In this document: positions 1 to 15,200 of the stretch, piece after piece
Position numbering within the stretch: position 1 is the stretch's first letter
How the letters are laid out: each line of letters begins with the position of its first letter
DNA from: Megalobrama amblycephala
Taxonomy: Eukaryota > Chordata > Actinopteri > Cypriniformes > Xenocyprididae
Direction: 5' to 3'
DNA length: 64,000 nt
Assembly: GCF_018812025.1 (NCBI RefSeq)
Contig: NC_063062.1
Span: 38,204,228-38,268,227 of the forward strand
The notes under the pieces: model-generated
What the model was told of the DNA's origin: nothing
Database searches by the model: none
The model's input: only the letters and a program-made list of their open reading frames with translations
Position numbers and translations under genes: made by a program

Positions 1-335
1 GTAGGGAGCGGCAGTACTGGCCACACATTTTACAAGATTGGATATTTGTCAGTAGTGCTCAGGATCTACAAATACTTCACCATCGTCCTATCAGCCATCT
101 CTCCTTACTCTCTTTATGTGGCAAGTGAAATCTGATGTACTGTAATGTAACAGGCTACTGCTAGCAAGCGGCTAACCATATGTCCCTTTAGGGGCCCCGT
201 AGAATGCATTTTTTTAAGCTTCTGTGCCTTTTCAAATACGGATTAAGGCTTCGGGCACACCCCTAGTCATCACCGTCACCAGTAGTTGTCAACTCTTGGT
301 AAATGTCTGGATAACTATGTTTTCTGTTTTTTTAG
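1..335. other. intron or upstream flank, no exon seen
   Basis: This stretch ends in the pyrimidine-rich acceptor of the first LRR exon. I see no LRR-type coding block in it. It probably belongs to an intron whose 5' exon is outside the window. Confidence 0.5.
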
Positions 336-509
336 TCTGAGTAACAGCGATATCACAGATGAAGATTGTCGTGTTCTGACTGAAGCTTTAAATTCAAACC
401 CATCAAATCTGACAGAACTGAATCTGAGTGGGACTAAACTCAGAGACTCAGGATTGAAGATCTTCTCTGCGCTGTTCAAGAATGAACAGTGTCAACTGGA
501 AAAGCTGAA
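336..509 (+). CDS. LRR exon 1 (singular class)
   Basis: Acceptor TTTTTTTAG precedes the exon and donor GTAAGC follows; 174 bp, phase 2 at both ends. It encodes two ribonuclease-inhibitor-type LRRs beginning LSNSDITDEDC and ending QCQLEKL. It does not group with the recurring A-F classes, as expected for an exon near the edge of the array. Confidence 0.83.
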
Positions 510-3500
510 GTAAGCTATTTAAAAAATATCTGTTATAATGCAAATCTCATATTTGTGGATAAAAGTAGTGATTACTAAATAAATATACTAGCCTTTATAA
601 TTGTATGCATCTATACACCATTTTTATTTTTTGCTTTGTTATTCAACAGGTTATACTGCAGCAGTATTACAGCAGAAGGTTGTTCTGTTCTGGCGTCAGC
701 ATTTTGTTTAAACCTGAAAGAGCTGGAACTGCATGAGAATAAACTAGGAAACTCTGGAGTAACAGAAATCTCCACTCTACTGGGAAATTCACAGTGTACA
801 CTAAAGATACTCAGGTTTGAATTTGGTTAGGGTCAGAAATCTTATGTCAGTGATTGAATAAATCAAATATAATAAAATAATAAAATATTGACAGACACAA
901 GGCTTTTTAAATACTGAAAATCATAATCCTGTAAAAGAAATCTAATTTTATTGAATTAGTTAATCGTTACACTTAATTTAATTGTTTTTCATTTTTTTCT
1001 CTAGACTTTCAGACTGCAGTATCACAGAAGAAGGTTATAAAGCTCTGGCTTCAGCTCTGAGATCAAACCCTTCACACCTGATAGAGCTGGATCTCACAGG
1101 AAATGATCCTGGACAATCAGGAGTGAAGGAGCTCAATGATTTACTACAGGATCAGAAGTGTCAACTCAAGACACTGAGGTGAGATGTGATGGGGGGAAAA
1201 AAGAAAAAAAATGTATGGATTATGGCTGCACCCTAGTAGTTTATGAGAAGAGGCTTAGTTGACCAAATTTTTATTAGTAAGTGGCAAAAAAACTCTACAT
1301 GATATTATTATATTTTTAGTGATATTTGTAAATTGTCTTTTTAAAAGTTTTATTAGCATATTGCTAATGTACTGTTAAATGTGGTTAAAGTTACCATTGT
1401 TTATTACTGTATTCACGGAAACCAGAGCCATGTTGTAATTTTCATTTTTAAACACTTGCAGTCTGTATAATTCATAAATGCATCTTCATTCCTTATAAAT
1501 CTCTCCAACAGTGTAGCATTAGTCCCGTTAACACAGCATAGGCTACTATCAAACTCATTCAGAATCAAATGTAAACATCCACAAAATACTTACATGATCT
1601 GATATGCTGCATCATGAACACTTTGTAAAGATCCATTTTGAGAGTTATATTAGATGTGTGAACTTATTCTATTGTTTATGCAATGTTTATTGGGAGAGCG
1701 AGCTTGGGGGCTGGGAGTGCGAGCATTTAAAGGTCCAAAACAGGCAGTTAAAACATGTTATAATAAAATCTATGGGGTATTTTGAGTTGAAACTTCAGAC
1801 ACATTCTGGGGACACCTTAGACTTATATTACATCTTGTGAAATAGTGATCTAGGGCAGTGGTTCTCAAACCTGTCCTGGGGACCCCCCACCACTGCACAT
1901 TTTTTATGTCTCCTTCATAAGACACACCCAATTCAACTCTTGCAGTCTCTACTAATTAGCTGATGACTTAATTCAGGTGTGTTCGATGAGGGAGACCTTA
2001 AACAAATAAAATAAGCCCCTTTACAGTTTTGAATGATGTATTAATCTTACCTGTATCACCAAAAATTGAGTATTTTAAACTCAATTTTTTATTTTAAACT
2101 CAACTTCCCTAGAGTTAAACAGTTGAGTTTTACCGTTTTCGAATCCATTCAGCTGATCTCTGGGTCTGGCGGTACAACTTTTAGCTGCAGCTTAGCATAA
2201 ATCATTGAATCTGATTAGACCAAATTTGCTGCTGTACCATGGAAGCAGCAGGCGCAAAGATATTATGCAGCCCCAGTCTCTTCAGCCACAATTTCTTGCC
2301 TTTCACTTTCCAAAAGCTCATCTTCAATGTATTCCATTTCAAACAGATATGGTTCAGGATCTGCACCAAAAGTAAATATCTTCTGAATCATCTCTTACAA
2401 ATATTTCCATGGTTGCATGAAACGCTCCCTGTGCAAGTTATATCTGCGTTATATCATTGCGCCTGCTGCACTCATGGTACGGCAGCAAAGTTCCTTGATT
2501 ATTACGCAGGAATGAGAGTAGTTCCTAGCCATATCGCCAACTTTTCATTTTCCGTTCGCCTCAGTACACAAAGTAACTACAGAAGAGTAGTTTTAAATAG
2601 GAAAAGTATCAAAACTCTTTGGTCATTTTTGAGCGAGATGCTAATGGTCTAATCAGATTCAATGATCTATGCTAAGCTGCAGCTAAAAGTGGTACCACCA
2701 GACCGGGAGATCAGCTGAATGGATTCGAAAATGGTAAAACTCAACTGTTTAACTCTAGAGTTGGAAAATTAGCTTCCTTGTTTGTTTTTTTTTCAAAAAT
2801 AGTGGCATGTTCCTTTTAAAGGATAAGTTCACTTTCAAATAAAATACAAAATTAAAAATAAAATAAATACATAAAATTCAAATAAAACCCCCATGTCATC
2901 CAATATGTTCATGTCTTTCTTTCTTCAGTCGAAAAGAAATTAAGGTTTTCGATGAAATCATTCCAGGATTATTCTCCTTATAGTGGACTTCAGTGGCCTC
3001 CAAATGGTTGAATGGCCTTCAAAATTACAGTTTCAGTGCAGCTTCAAAGGGCTTTAAACAATACCAGACGAGGAATAAGGGTCTTATCTAGGGCCGAACA
3101 CAGCGTCAATTCCATTTTTTCCGTAAGCAGAATAGGGAAAGGCATAGGACATACAGCGTAAGTAAATAATAACCACTTGGAAGGCGATCATTTGTTATAA
3201 AGCATATACATTTACATTTTTTTTTTTTTTTCCGAAAATGACCGATTGTTTCGCTAGATAAGACCCTTATTCTTCTACTAAGACCTTCAACCATCTGGAG
3301 GCCATTAAAGTCCACTATAAGGAGAATAATCCTGGAACGTTTTCATCAAAAACCTTAATTTATTTTTGACTGAAAAGAGAAAGACATGAACATCTTAGAT
3401 GACATGGGAGTGAGTAAATTATCAGGAAAATTTTATTTGAAAGTGAACTAATCCTTTAAGGCAGTCTCCTTGCTGTTTTTTCACTACACATTCATAATCA

Positions 3501-6500
3501 TTACTTTTGCCAGTTTACGTTTTGACAAGTTTTATGTTTTTGTGTGGCTATGTATTATAGGCTGTTAAAGGCTTATTATTATGCGTTATATGGTTTATTT
3601 ATTATTAATCAACTATTTGCTTGAATTAAAGACTACTAGTAATCTAGAAAAATCATTAGTCAAGTGCATTCCTGGTGCAGATGAATTATTATTATAAATA
3701 CTTTAAAGTAAATTCAAGACAATCAGATGCTATTTTCATGAAATCAAGGTTAGTTTTGAACTGAACTGAATCCTGTTTCATCTTCCCTTTCTGCAGGTTT
3801 TTGGGTCCTGCTGCAGATGAAGCCTGTCAGTTTGTGAGAGGAATTGTGGGTAAAAACCCATTACTCCTGAGAGAGCTGAATCTGAGTGGACATAAACTAG
3901 GAGACACACGAGTGAATCAGATCTCTGCTCTACTGCAGGATAAACACTGTAAACTCAACACACTGATGTGAGTATTGTACATGGTTTAATAACTTACAAA
4001 GTATTTTTAAAACATTTAAATATATATATATATATTTTTTAGGTAATTATTCTTTAAAAATGTTTGGTCTAAGATTATTGGAACCATCAGATAGATTTAT
4101 CATTAATCATTAATGTAGTTGTTGTATTATGGCAGAAATAAACTGAAGAATGTTTCCTGTCTTTGTTTCCTTCTCTTCAGGTTGAATAATAACAGTATTA
4201 CAGCAGAAGGTTGTGCTGCTCTGACTTCAGCATTTGATTCAAACCCTTCAAACCTTATAGAGCTGGATCTGAGTGGAAATAAACTAGGAAACTCAGGAAT
4301 GGAGAAGATCTGCCCTCTGATGAAAAATACACAATGCAGACTGGAGAAACTGACGTGTGTATTTATATCATTGCACATTTGTTTCAATATACATTTATAA
4401 TATTCATCTGCTTTAATGAAATGATGAAAATGAAGGCTGTAATTTGACTATTTTCACCTCAGTTTTACTGTGACAGCCTAATATTCTGCTATTATATATC
4501 AGCCTAACATCTCCTTTTGTGTTTGACTGAAGAAATTAATTTTGAAACAAGATGTGGTTGAATAAAAAATAAATTATTTTGGACATTTCATTCAATTAAT
4601 TTATTATCAAGATTTTGGTTAATGTATATACAGTATTTACAGTATAGATCCTTTTAGAGAAAAGCACACAAGATTAGCATTTTTGTTAGTCAGAATTATT
4701 TGTCATGCTCAGTACTTGTATGATAAATGCTCTCTCAATTAAGAATCCATAATGTTTTTTTTCTTTTTTTCTGTAGACTTTCAGACTGCAGAATCACAGA
4801 AGAAGGTTATAAAGCTCTGGCTTCAACTCTGAGATCAAACCCTTCAAACCTGATAGAGCTGGATCTCACAGGAAATGATCCTGGACAATCAGGAGTGAAG
4901 GAGCTCAATGATTTACTACAGGATGTGCACTATAGACTGAAAACCATCAGGTGAAAAAATTGTAATTTTACTTTAACTTTCTGCAACCATAATGCAATGT
5001 TACACCAGTAATCAGTTAAGAAACCATGTCATCATTTGATTCATTGTTTAATTAATCACATCACAAAGTATGGAAGGTTAAGATTGTCTGGAACATTGTA
5101 TTAGATTGTCTTAAGAAGTACGTCCCACATGAAGTCTCACATGAAATCATTCTCGTGGTAATTTGATGTCATATGCTGATCGGTCTGCGCAGCACCATTG
5201 CATCACCAACAAGCCTATCAACAAACTCACGCCTTCATAAGTTACTCATTAATCAAACAACAAAAGAGAAAAAAGTCTCACATAATTTTCAATTTTAAAA
5301 AAATACACTATTCACAATGCATGTATATAGTACAACAACAGAAACCGAAACCTCTAAAACCTCTAAAATGTGTAGAATCCATTATAAAATTCTTGCAGTC
5401 TGTATTTCACACAACATGAAGTGAAATGTCTTGGGCTCCTCTGAAATCGCTGTTGTTACAGTGATTTCCTGAAATCTTTACACAAGTCACTATTCTCTCT
5501 GCCATCTTGAGTGAAATTGGCCGGGTTTTCTCTGCTTTATAGCTCTGTTTTGGACTGACACTTTGAATGAATTCACTAATGGCTCTTTCCACTGAGCGGT
5601 ACGGTACAGTACAGTTCAGTACGGTACACAAATCTTGCCGTTTCCATTGTCTGAAGTTGTGAATGGTACCCTATTTCTGTACCATACCACTTTTTTGGGA
5701 TCCTTTCATTGGGGTACCAAGCACAACAGTACCAATAGTACCGGTACCAAAAGGGTGGAGCTGCAGAACATTGATTGGTTGACAGAGAATCGTCACTTGC
5801 GCATGCTACAAGGTGAATGACAACACAATACCTTTGCAACACAATGTGTATTTTTTGGCTGTTTTTTTCCTTTGCAGCCTTCAAAACTGTTGTATGTCCT
5901 CCATTGTTGTTTACTGTCACTTTCTTCTTCATGTGGGAATGACGTAGATTGTTACTGTTGGCAGTGGAAACACAAGCCGGATGAGAGTCTGTCGTCCCGA
6001 ATCGCACCGCTCGGTGGAAATTAACCTTTAGTTGATTCTTGGACTAAAAAATCTCCAGAAATTTAATGGTTGAAAATTATCTGATTGTAAACAAAGGAGC
6101 AGAAACAAAACAATGTGTCTTCTTCAAGAATATGCTTCTTATTGCTTTAACAAGCTTATCTAATCTAAATTCTCTTCTACTTCCTTTAGGTTTCTGAAAA
6201 GTCCTGCTGCACAGGAAGCGTGTGAGTATCTCACTAAAGTTCTGGGTATAAGTCCATTATTACTGACAGAACTGGATCTGAGTGAAGATAAATAAGGAGA
6301 TCTGGATGGAGAGAAGCTCTCTGCTCTTTTGATGGACTCTCATTGCAAAGTGGAGAAAATCAAGTAAACATGATTTTATATATTCTAACTGTTTTTTTTT
6401 TTTGGTTTTTTTTTCATTTTAAATGAGTGTCAATCACGTGTGAGCAGATTTGAAGAGTTGTTGGTCTAATGTGCGTTGACTGATGTGCTGAATTATAAAT

Positions 6501-9500
6501 AATGCTGTTTCTGTGTTCAGGCTGAATAATTGTGATCTGACAGAGAAAAGCTGTTCAGTTCTAGCTACTGTTCTCTCCTCCAAAACCATCCTGAAAGAGC
6601 TGAACCTGAACAACAGCCGTCTGCTGGACTCAGGAGTCAAACAGATCTGTGAGGGACTGAAGAATCCTGTGTGTCAGCTGAAGATACTCAAGTGAGTACA
6701 GTTCACCATCAGCTACATTCAACATCACAGCAATCACAGGAATATGGCAAACTGGATATCTGTTCCCTCTTTTGTCAAAAAATAAAAAAATAAAAAATGG
6801 AAATGCCTGTATTCAACTTTGAGATTTGATTTAAAAGTGCCCTAGAACGTTCTTTCACAAGATGTAATATAAGTCTAAGGTGTCCCCTGAATGTGTCTGT
6901 GAAGTTTCAGCTCAAAATACCCCATAGATTTTTTTAATTAATTTTTTTTAACTGCCTATTTTGGGGCATCATTAACTATGCACCGATTCAGGGGCTGCGG
7001 CCCCTTTAAATCTCGTGCTCCCTGCCCACCGAGCTCTCGACTGCCTTAAACATTGCATAAAAAAAGTTCACACAGCTAATACAACCCTTAAATGTATCTT
7101 TACAAGATGTTCGTCATGCATGCTGCATGCATACTTCGGATCATGTAAGTATAGTATTTATTTGGATGTTTACATTTGATTCTGAATGAGTTTGATAGTG
7201 CTCTGTGGCTAAAGCTAACATTACACACTGTTGGAGAGATTTATAAAGAATGAAGTTGTGTTTATGAATTATACAGACTGCAAGTGTTTAATAATGAAAA
7301 TAACGACGGCTCTTGTCTCCGTGAATACAGTAAGAAACAATGGTAACTTTAACCACATTTAACAGTACATTAGCAACATGTTAACGAAACATTTAGAAAG
7401 ACAATTTACAAATATCACTAAAAATATCATGATATCATGGATCATGTCAGTTATTATTGCTCCATCTGCCATTTTTCACTGTTGTTCTTGCTTGCTTACC
7501 TAGTCTGATGATTCAGCTGTGCACAGATCCAGACATTAATACTGGCTTGTCTAATGCCTTGAACATGAGCTGGCATATGCAAATATTGCAGGCGTACATA
7601 TTAATGATCCCGACTGTTACGTAACAGTCGGTGTTATGTTGAGATTCGCCTGTTTTCCCGGGGTCTTTTAAACAAATGAGATTTACATAAGAAGGAGGAA
7701 GCAATAAAGTTTGAAACTCAATGTATGTCTTTTCCATTTACTGAACTCTTGTTATTCAACTATGCCAAGGTAAATTCAATTTTTGATTCTAGGGCACCTT
7801 TAATTTACTAATATTTGTATTTATAAATATAAATATAAAATCTGCCAGATGTACAAATATCAGTGTTATTTGCTGGATTCAATTAACAATGCATTATTAT
7901 TGTCCACAGAAAGGTGGTAAACAGAGGTTTATGTAAAAGAGATGCTTGTGTACCTTTTCAAGTAAGGCCTAAAGAAATAGTTGACAACTGTCTTGCACAT
8001 TTCCATGTTGTGCTCATTAAAGGCTCAGACATTTCCTTACAGTGCACTTATGTTACAGTGACTCTTTTTTACTGTTTTTTTATTGATGTCAAACAACAAA
8101 TAATGTTTTGACTTTATCAAGATTCATCACCACCTTTCTCCTCGCTAGTGACAGCCCTGCCGTCTGGTGAATTATTTCCATATGTTTACAAGCCACTGCT
8201 TGCTCAAATCAGTTTGGACTGAATTAAAATAAAATAACGATTTAGTCAAATTAAACATTTTTAATTTTATTTTATTTAACGTTTCAGTGCACTGTTCTGT
8301 ACTTTTTGTACACCATTGTTTACCATATGTAATGTTTTTCATTTCATTTTTCACTGTGGGTCCTCCTCAAAGGTCTACTGGGAGAACACGAAAGGCTTGG
8401 TTCATGTTGGCATCATGTAAACATGAAAATTAACATGAATCCATGTCTGTGTATTAGCCTGAACCTAATCTAGGATGAAGTTACTGTTAGCGGCTAGTTT
8501 TTGCATGTAGAAATAAAACATAGACCAAATAAAATCGCAGCGTTTTCCCAAAAGCAAAAACCCAAAAGTCTAAGTTGATCATATAAACATTTGCTTCCAA
8601 TGGTCTCAACGACCGACTTGGCTGATGGTGCTTTGGGGGAAACAGCTCTAAACAGTGCACTTAACAACAACAACATTCCAAACATAGGACCGTTTACTGA
8701 AAAAATACCAGCTAATGTTAACATTACTTCCCTGCTTTGACAATAAAATTACACTATAAGCAGTGACGCTAAAATAGTTTTCAAAATGCGCATTCAAAAG
8801 CTCTGGGTAAATAACATGCTTTACTGCTGCGTAAAAACAGCATTTTCCAAAGATTAAAACATTTCTTCATCATGATATTCTTACAGCATTCAAAATGCAA
8901 ATAAATGTGATTTTCTTGCAAGTTGCTCCATTAAGTTTGCTCCAGTCGTTTTCGAGTGTCCACCATGTTGAATGGATTAACGTTGGTTACAGCAACTACA
9001 TGATGTGGATGATGTCACTTTACGTCACTCAGTGAACTTAAATTATAATTTAAATAGGAGTTTACTCAAAAATGTTGAGCCACACAAAAATAAAACTAAA
9101 TTCCTTGTTAATAAAATGTAATTGTTTTAAGTTGCATTAACTATGTAGCAGACTTTAATTGCAGTCTTTTCAATCTTTATAAGTTAGTAGTACTGTTTGG
9201 GTTTACAGTGCATGAAAAATATCACATGGAAAGTACTGAGACCCAGTATTTGAAAACAGAAATATGTAACAGCTCACTGTTAGTAGTCAATTTGTTGAAT
9301 GATGGAAAAGATATTCTATACATGTAGTTAGTTTATAAGGCAAATTCAAGTATCCAGATCACTGTGTGTGGATCTGTAGAACTCTGCTGCGTGTAAAACA
9401 GTGATTCTGTTGCTACTATAAGGCATAGAATCATTGCAGGATTTTAGCATCTGATTTATTTGTTTAGGGCTGTAACATCATATATTTTGGTCAACTTCAC

Positions 9501-12187
9501 ATGGTAGTCTTTTTCCTACAATTAATCATTATGTATCTTCATTATTGATGTTGTTCAATTATTATTTTCAGGCTCAGTGAGTGTGATCTAACAGAGGAAA
9601 GCTGTTCAGCTCTGGCTTCAGTTCTCAGTTCAGAATCCAGCAGCCTGAAGGATCTTGATCTGAGCAATAATCAGAATCTAGAGTGTTCAGGAGTGAAGCT
9701 GCTCTCGGATGGACTGAAAGAAAACTGTAAACTGGAGAGACTCATGTGAGTATAACACTGGGGCTTTAGTTTTTTTTTACGAATTTAGTCATCATTTTTT
9801 GACTAAAGTTTGCATTTAATTTGTGCAAATAAAATATAGAGTAACATGCTTTTTTGATGTAACTTTGAGAGTTAGTTTTGATTGTAAAAAGTAATACATT
9901 ATTTTATTAATTGCATGAAAAAGTAATCTGACTTATAAGTAAACTTTAATTTCTGGAATTTCTTTAATTAATCACGTTACATTTTCATTCCTATTATAGA
10001 CTTTCAGACTGCAGTATCACTGAAGAAGGTTATAAAGCTCTGGCTTCAGCTCTGAGATCAAACCCTTCACACCTGATAGAGCTGGATCTCACAGGAAATG
10101 ATCCTGGACAATCAGGAGTGAAGGAGCTCAATGATTTACTACAGGATCAGAAGTGTCAACTCAAGACACTGAGGTGAGATGTGATAAAGTAATACAGAAT
10201 AAATGACATACAGGTGAATCAAAAGAAATGTATGCCTCTTTTCCACCATCTAGCCAAACAGTTCTCCTCGCTTAATTGAATGTGGTTTCATTTTCCATTG
10301 TGGTGCTGAGTGTAATACAAATTCATCAGTCATTTCCTTGGTAACAGAAGAGTTTACAGATGGCATTAGATGTAAATAGTGATCACGTTATGGAGGATGG
10401 AGGATTTTAATTTGATTATTTACTTCACTCAAATAGCGTGCTTGGCCAGCTACAGAGAAACTGGTAGCCAGATGACATACAAGTGTCCAATCCTGAGTGC
10501 CGACATCACTGCCCGCATTCCACCAGCATGGTTCAGAACAGTTAGCTAATCGTGCTGAGAATTCTGACCCGAGAACAGTTTGTAATTGTGCCGTGCCAAA
10601 CCAGGATCAAGTGAAACTATTACTGGAACTGTTTATTACTGTTCTTACAACAGTTTAGACCAAAAGTGGAAAAGTGGCAGTAAATTTATTAATGCAGTAA
10701 ACTGCGTAATCTTTTGCTGTCAGAGTTAACAAGGATTAACATTAGACTATTAATAAAAAATGACTATGGTTTAAGAACTGAATTAATTCCTGCTTCATCT
10801 TCCCTTCTGCAGGTTTTTGGGTCCTGCTGCAGATGAAGCCTGTTGGTATGTGAGAGGAATTGTGGGTAAAAACCCGTTACTCCTGAGAGAGCTGAATCTG
10901 AGTGGACATGAACTAGGAGACACACGAGTGAATCAGATCGCTGCTCTACTGCAGGATAGACACTGTACAGTCAACACACTGATGTGAGTATTTTACATTG
11001 TTTTATACTGTACAACGTATCTTTAAAACAAAGTACTATTTGATATTGCATTTTCAAAATATTGTAATTGTAGTAGGGCTGTCCCCCCGACTACGGATTT
11101 ACATCCTATATTCGACTGAGAGTCGAATCATATATGTTGGAACATGAAGTAAGGCCTATACCCGCGGCTGCAGACTGCAGATAGATATGCATTTCATATG
11201 TTGGTGAATCAAATTAAATTGGCTAAATTGCCTGTGCGAGCAAGCTTTAACTATTCTACAGCGCAACATCAATGCACCAAAAAAACAAAAATTAAAAATA
11301 ATTTAATAAAAAACTTAATTGTTTAATCAAATATTAATTTACAGAATTCAATTAGAACAGAATAATTATAAATAAAAAACAGAACAGAATAATAAATAAA
11401 AAATGAAATAGTCATAATCAAGTCAAAACTGCAAAATGCCTGAAGTGCAGGGGAACATATATTCAAAACACAAGCCACAAATAGTTAAATTAGATAATCC
11501 AGTGATCAATAAATAAATTAAATTAAATTAATTATTAAAATAACGAAAGTATAGCCAGAATTGTCAACTTTGTCTTTTTAACTGCAGAGACAATATAGGC
11601 CTCTTGTTTATAAACGCTAAACTGGAGTGGCAGTCTTTTTAGCTAAACATTCACAGCATTCAAAAATCAAATTACAACCGACTTAAATTTTTTTAAATCA
11701 CTTGTACCCTACCTAATCAGAAAAAAAATCCAGTCTTTCACGCTATCTGCCTGTGTCCATTTGAGTCTTTTCAAATAGCGCGCTATAGTCAGCCGGCAGA
11801 AGCGCACCACAGTGTTTGTTGAACGGTAGGACATGAGCTGTTGGCACAACTTGCATCATACGTTTTACTATTTCAAAGTGCATCCAATTCTACACTTTAG
11901 ATTTTCTTATGTAAAATCAGATATTGAGCGCCCCCATATCTCGTTTCATATCACCTCTGTGAAGATTCGACTGTGAGATTGGTAGTCGAATCAGGCTCCT
12001 CCTATCGAAGATTCGAATTGTCGACTATTCAGGGTCACCCTACATTGTAGATTAATCTAAGATTAACTGAGTTATCATATAGAAGAGTGGCTGCTTGCAT
12101 AAAGTGCTTAGACTAGCCTTACAAATTCAACTGGTCTCATGGAAACGTTGGGAAACCTGTGGGAATGTTTTCATGAGTCGCAAAAAT

Positions 12188-12282
<95 letters not shown>

Positions 12283-15200
12283 GATATATAATAGTCTTTG
12301 AGCTCTTTTATCATGACTCGCCTTTCACAGGATTCATACCCAAGGCTTCCTCACCCTAAGTAAAACTCCGTATCAGATGAGCTACTGAGCAAGCTTGTTA
12401 TGTCGGCTCCGAAACATATGGAGCTGGTTAAGCGATGCAACGTCCAAAATATATTTGTTTATGAATTGTGCAAAAAGTTTTATGAAGTCATAAAATAATA
12501 TTGTGCAAGGAGACGTGAAAACGAGTCTTTATTAATCCATAATCTGACCCTGTAACCGTAACCGTGTATGAAAACGATTAAAAGCGCTTGCCGTTTTACT
12601 GCCTCTAGTGTTCATTTCTGTTGGAAACTGCAGTGATATGTACGCATTGGTACGTATTCTGATGACTCGTGAAAACGTTCCCACAGGTATGTCTTTCCTA
12701 TGAGACCAGGTTGTATAAAAACCAATGTCATAAATGTACCATATTCACATTTATCTGTTCCGGCAAAAAAAAAAAAAAATTAACACGCTTTTAGCGCCAC
12801 TCAGTGGACATTTCACTCCGAAAACTGTACGTATTGGTATGTATTTTGTGACTCACGAAACCGTTCGCACAGGTACATTTTTCTAGTGAGATTGAGGTTG
12901 GTTTTATTACAAGTGAATTAAACCGAGTTGGTCTGCAGAACAACTGTCGGACCAGCTCTTACCCAATCATTTTATACAGTTTTCCTATAGCTCTCCGCCC
13001 ATGGGATAAATTCATCTTATATATTTTCAAACTCTGCACCAGTATTGGTTATTATTTCTTCCCATTGTTGGCTGTGAATCCAGTCTGTTTTGAAAAGTGG
13101 AACAAGAGACCCCAACCTATTTACATTAGAGGCCCCCGCTCATCATATAAATATTTCTTAATGGCAGAACGAGAAGCACAGCTTAGGCATAGTTACCATA
13201 TATCTAATGGCAGAGAGAGGCTCCAACATACGCATGCAAATTCCATTCTTTCACCGGCCTCTTACACAGACATAGCCAGATACATGATTAGGAGAATAAA
13301 AATTACCATATTATACTTAAATCTTTATATTCTGATTAAAGGTGCTAAAGAGGATATTTTCGTCGACTGAGAAACCAAAGACTGTTAGTGAGTTTTTGAA
13401 ATGAGCGCATGCGTAAGAACAGCCCCCCTCCTTCACAGCTCATTTCGAGGGAACGCCTCACAAAACTCGTGCACTCGTATTGGAACATGAGTGTTTACCA
13501 CCGGCATTCACTGTGTCGTGTTAGTGGATTCATTATGTCGGACTCACCGCAGGTAACTCGTAATCTGCAGTTGTTACTCCTGTCTCCTGACAAAAACATT
13601 GCATGCGGCGCCTGTAGAGTGTGGAAAGTTACTGGAGCGCGCAGCCGCGCTCATCTCTCACAAGGAACGTCATGGCAGTGATTGATAAGCCGATGATCGC
13701 GTTAACGATTGGCTGATGTTTTTAAGGCTCTACCTCGTGCACAGATGATGTATATTAATATTATTACTTTCAGTGCACCTAATAAATAGTCTTTTATCAG
13801 TTAGTAAAGACAGTTTCAAGTAATATTGCAAAAATGTATAAAACAAAACATTCTTTAGCACCTTTAATAAAAATCTTCCACATGATATGCTTTAGATGTT
13901 ATCATGGATTGTTTACTTAATTGGTTAAGATGTTTTTACTTACATTTTTGTTAGTTTTGCTGTGTTATATATGCATATTCTGTCAGAAATAAGGCCTACT
14001 CTTTTTAACTTTGAAAGCCCTTCTGTTACTGTAGATGTGTTGCTGTAGTTGTGGCAGAAATTAACTGAAGAGACCTTACCGTCTTTATTTTTTTCCTTCT
14101 CTTCAGGCTGAATAATAACAGTATTACAGCAGAAGGTTGTGCTGCTCTGACTTCAGCATTTAATTCAAACCCTTCAAACCTCATAGAGCTGGATCTGAGT
14201 GGAAATAAACTAGGAAACTCTGGAATAATGAAGATCTGCCATCTGTTGGAAAATACACAATGCAGATTAGAGAAACTGAAGTGTGTTATTCATCTTCATT
14301 TCTGAATGATAATATATAAAATGCCTGTTTGATTAGATTAACTGAAAAAAGTTTCAGTTAACCATTTTAATTTCAGTTTGAAAATATTTTATGGAACATT
14401 TATAAATTCAAATGAAGCTGATGTTGTCATTAAGGCACTGGTTGCAGTATGTAACGTGTATGTTTTTGTATGTATGTATATGTATAGACTTTCAGACTGC
14501 AGTATCAGTGAAGAAGGATTTAAAACTTTGACTTCATCTCTGAGATCAAACTCAAACCTGATAGAGCTGGATCTCACAGGAAATGATCCTGGACGATCAG
14601 GAATAAAGGAGCTCATTGATTTACTGCGGCTTGAATGCTGTAAATTAAAAAACATCAGGTGAGAAAAGCCTTTGATTTTTCAAAATAAGCCACAGACATT
14701 GAGTCAGAGGTGTGCAGCTAGATGTGACGAAATGGACCAATGCAGAATTAGAATGGCATGAAAAGGAATTTATTGAATTGCAACTCAGCAAAATGTAACT
14801 ATTTACTATAATTATGACTTTAACACATTATACACATTGCTGTATTTTATTGCTTTATTGCAGTTTTTCTAAAACTTTTCTACCACTTTGGAGGTGGGGA
14901 AGGGTTCTGAGCCCCACCTGTCCCAAATCGCCAAAATGATAATAAACTAGGCTTTAAGTTTAACTGTTAAAATATATTAACATTTATTTTATTAATATCA
15001 CATTTAAAAACATAACATTAAATAACAGAATTAAAAACGTTCAAATGCAATTATCACTTTACATCATAATTTATAATATGTAATTTAATATATATAAATT
15101 ATAAATTAAATATTATTCTAGCTGATTTTTTTACCCGACCATTATTTTAGAACTTTTTTTTTTAGAACAATTGATTAATTCATTAATTTCTCCCGAAATT

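Larger units (their letters stand above)
1179..3796. other. intron filled with repeats
   Basis: The 2.6-kb intron holds a truncated TTAA element (from about 1297), a hAT-like fragment (1856-2005), a long-inverted-repeat element (about 2100-2772) and a complete TTAA-flanked MITE (2816-3459). No extra LRR exon was seen. The open frames inside it lie in the loops of these elements. Confidence 0.7.
10984..14106. other. long intron with three transposon blocks
   Basis: The 3.1-kb intron holds a hAT-type element (11074-12042), an inverted-repeat block with a CA microsatellite (about 12130-12712) and a TTAA-flanked MITE (13336-13867). The open frames at 13065 and 13409 fall in or beside these and show no domain. 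Confidence 0.65.

Noticed and set aside
2239..2652. 137-codon open frame
   Set aside because: It lies in the loop between the inverted repeats at 2103 and 2772; no recognisable motif or transposase signature.
4127..4387. Antisense open frames over class C and A exons (also 14389-14655, 27150-27398, 33167-33484)
   Set aside because: They recur wherever the same exon class occurs and mirror LRR codons; no promoter or domain.
5576..6007. 143-codon open frame on the - strand
   Set aside because: It coincides with the inverted-repeat element at 5581-6024 and has no domain.
12095..12283. Open frame with polyhistidine/threonine
   Set aside because: Translation of a CA microsatellite; the same applies to the GT repeat near 53100.
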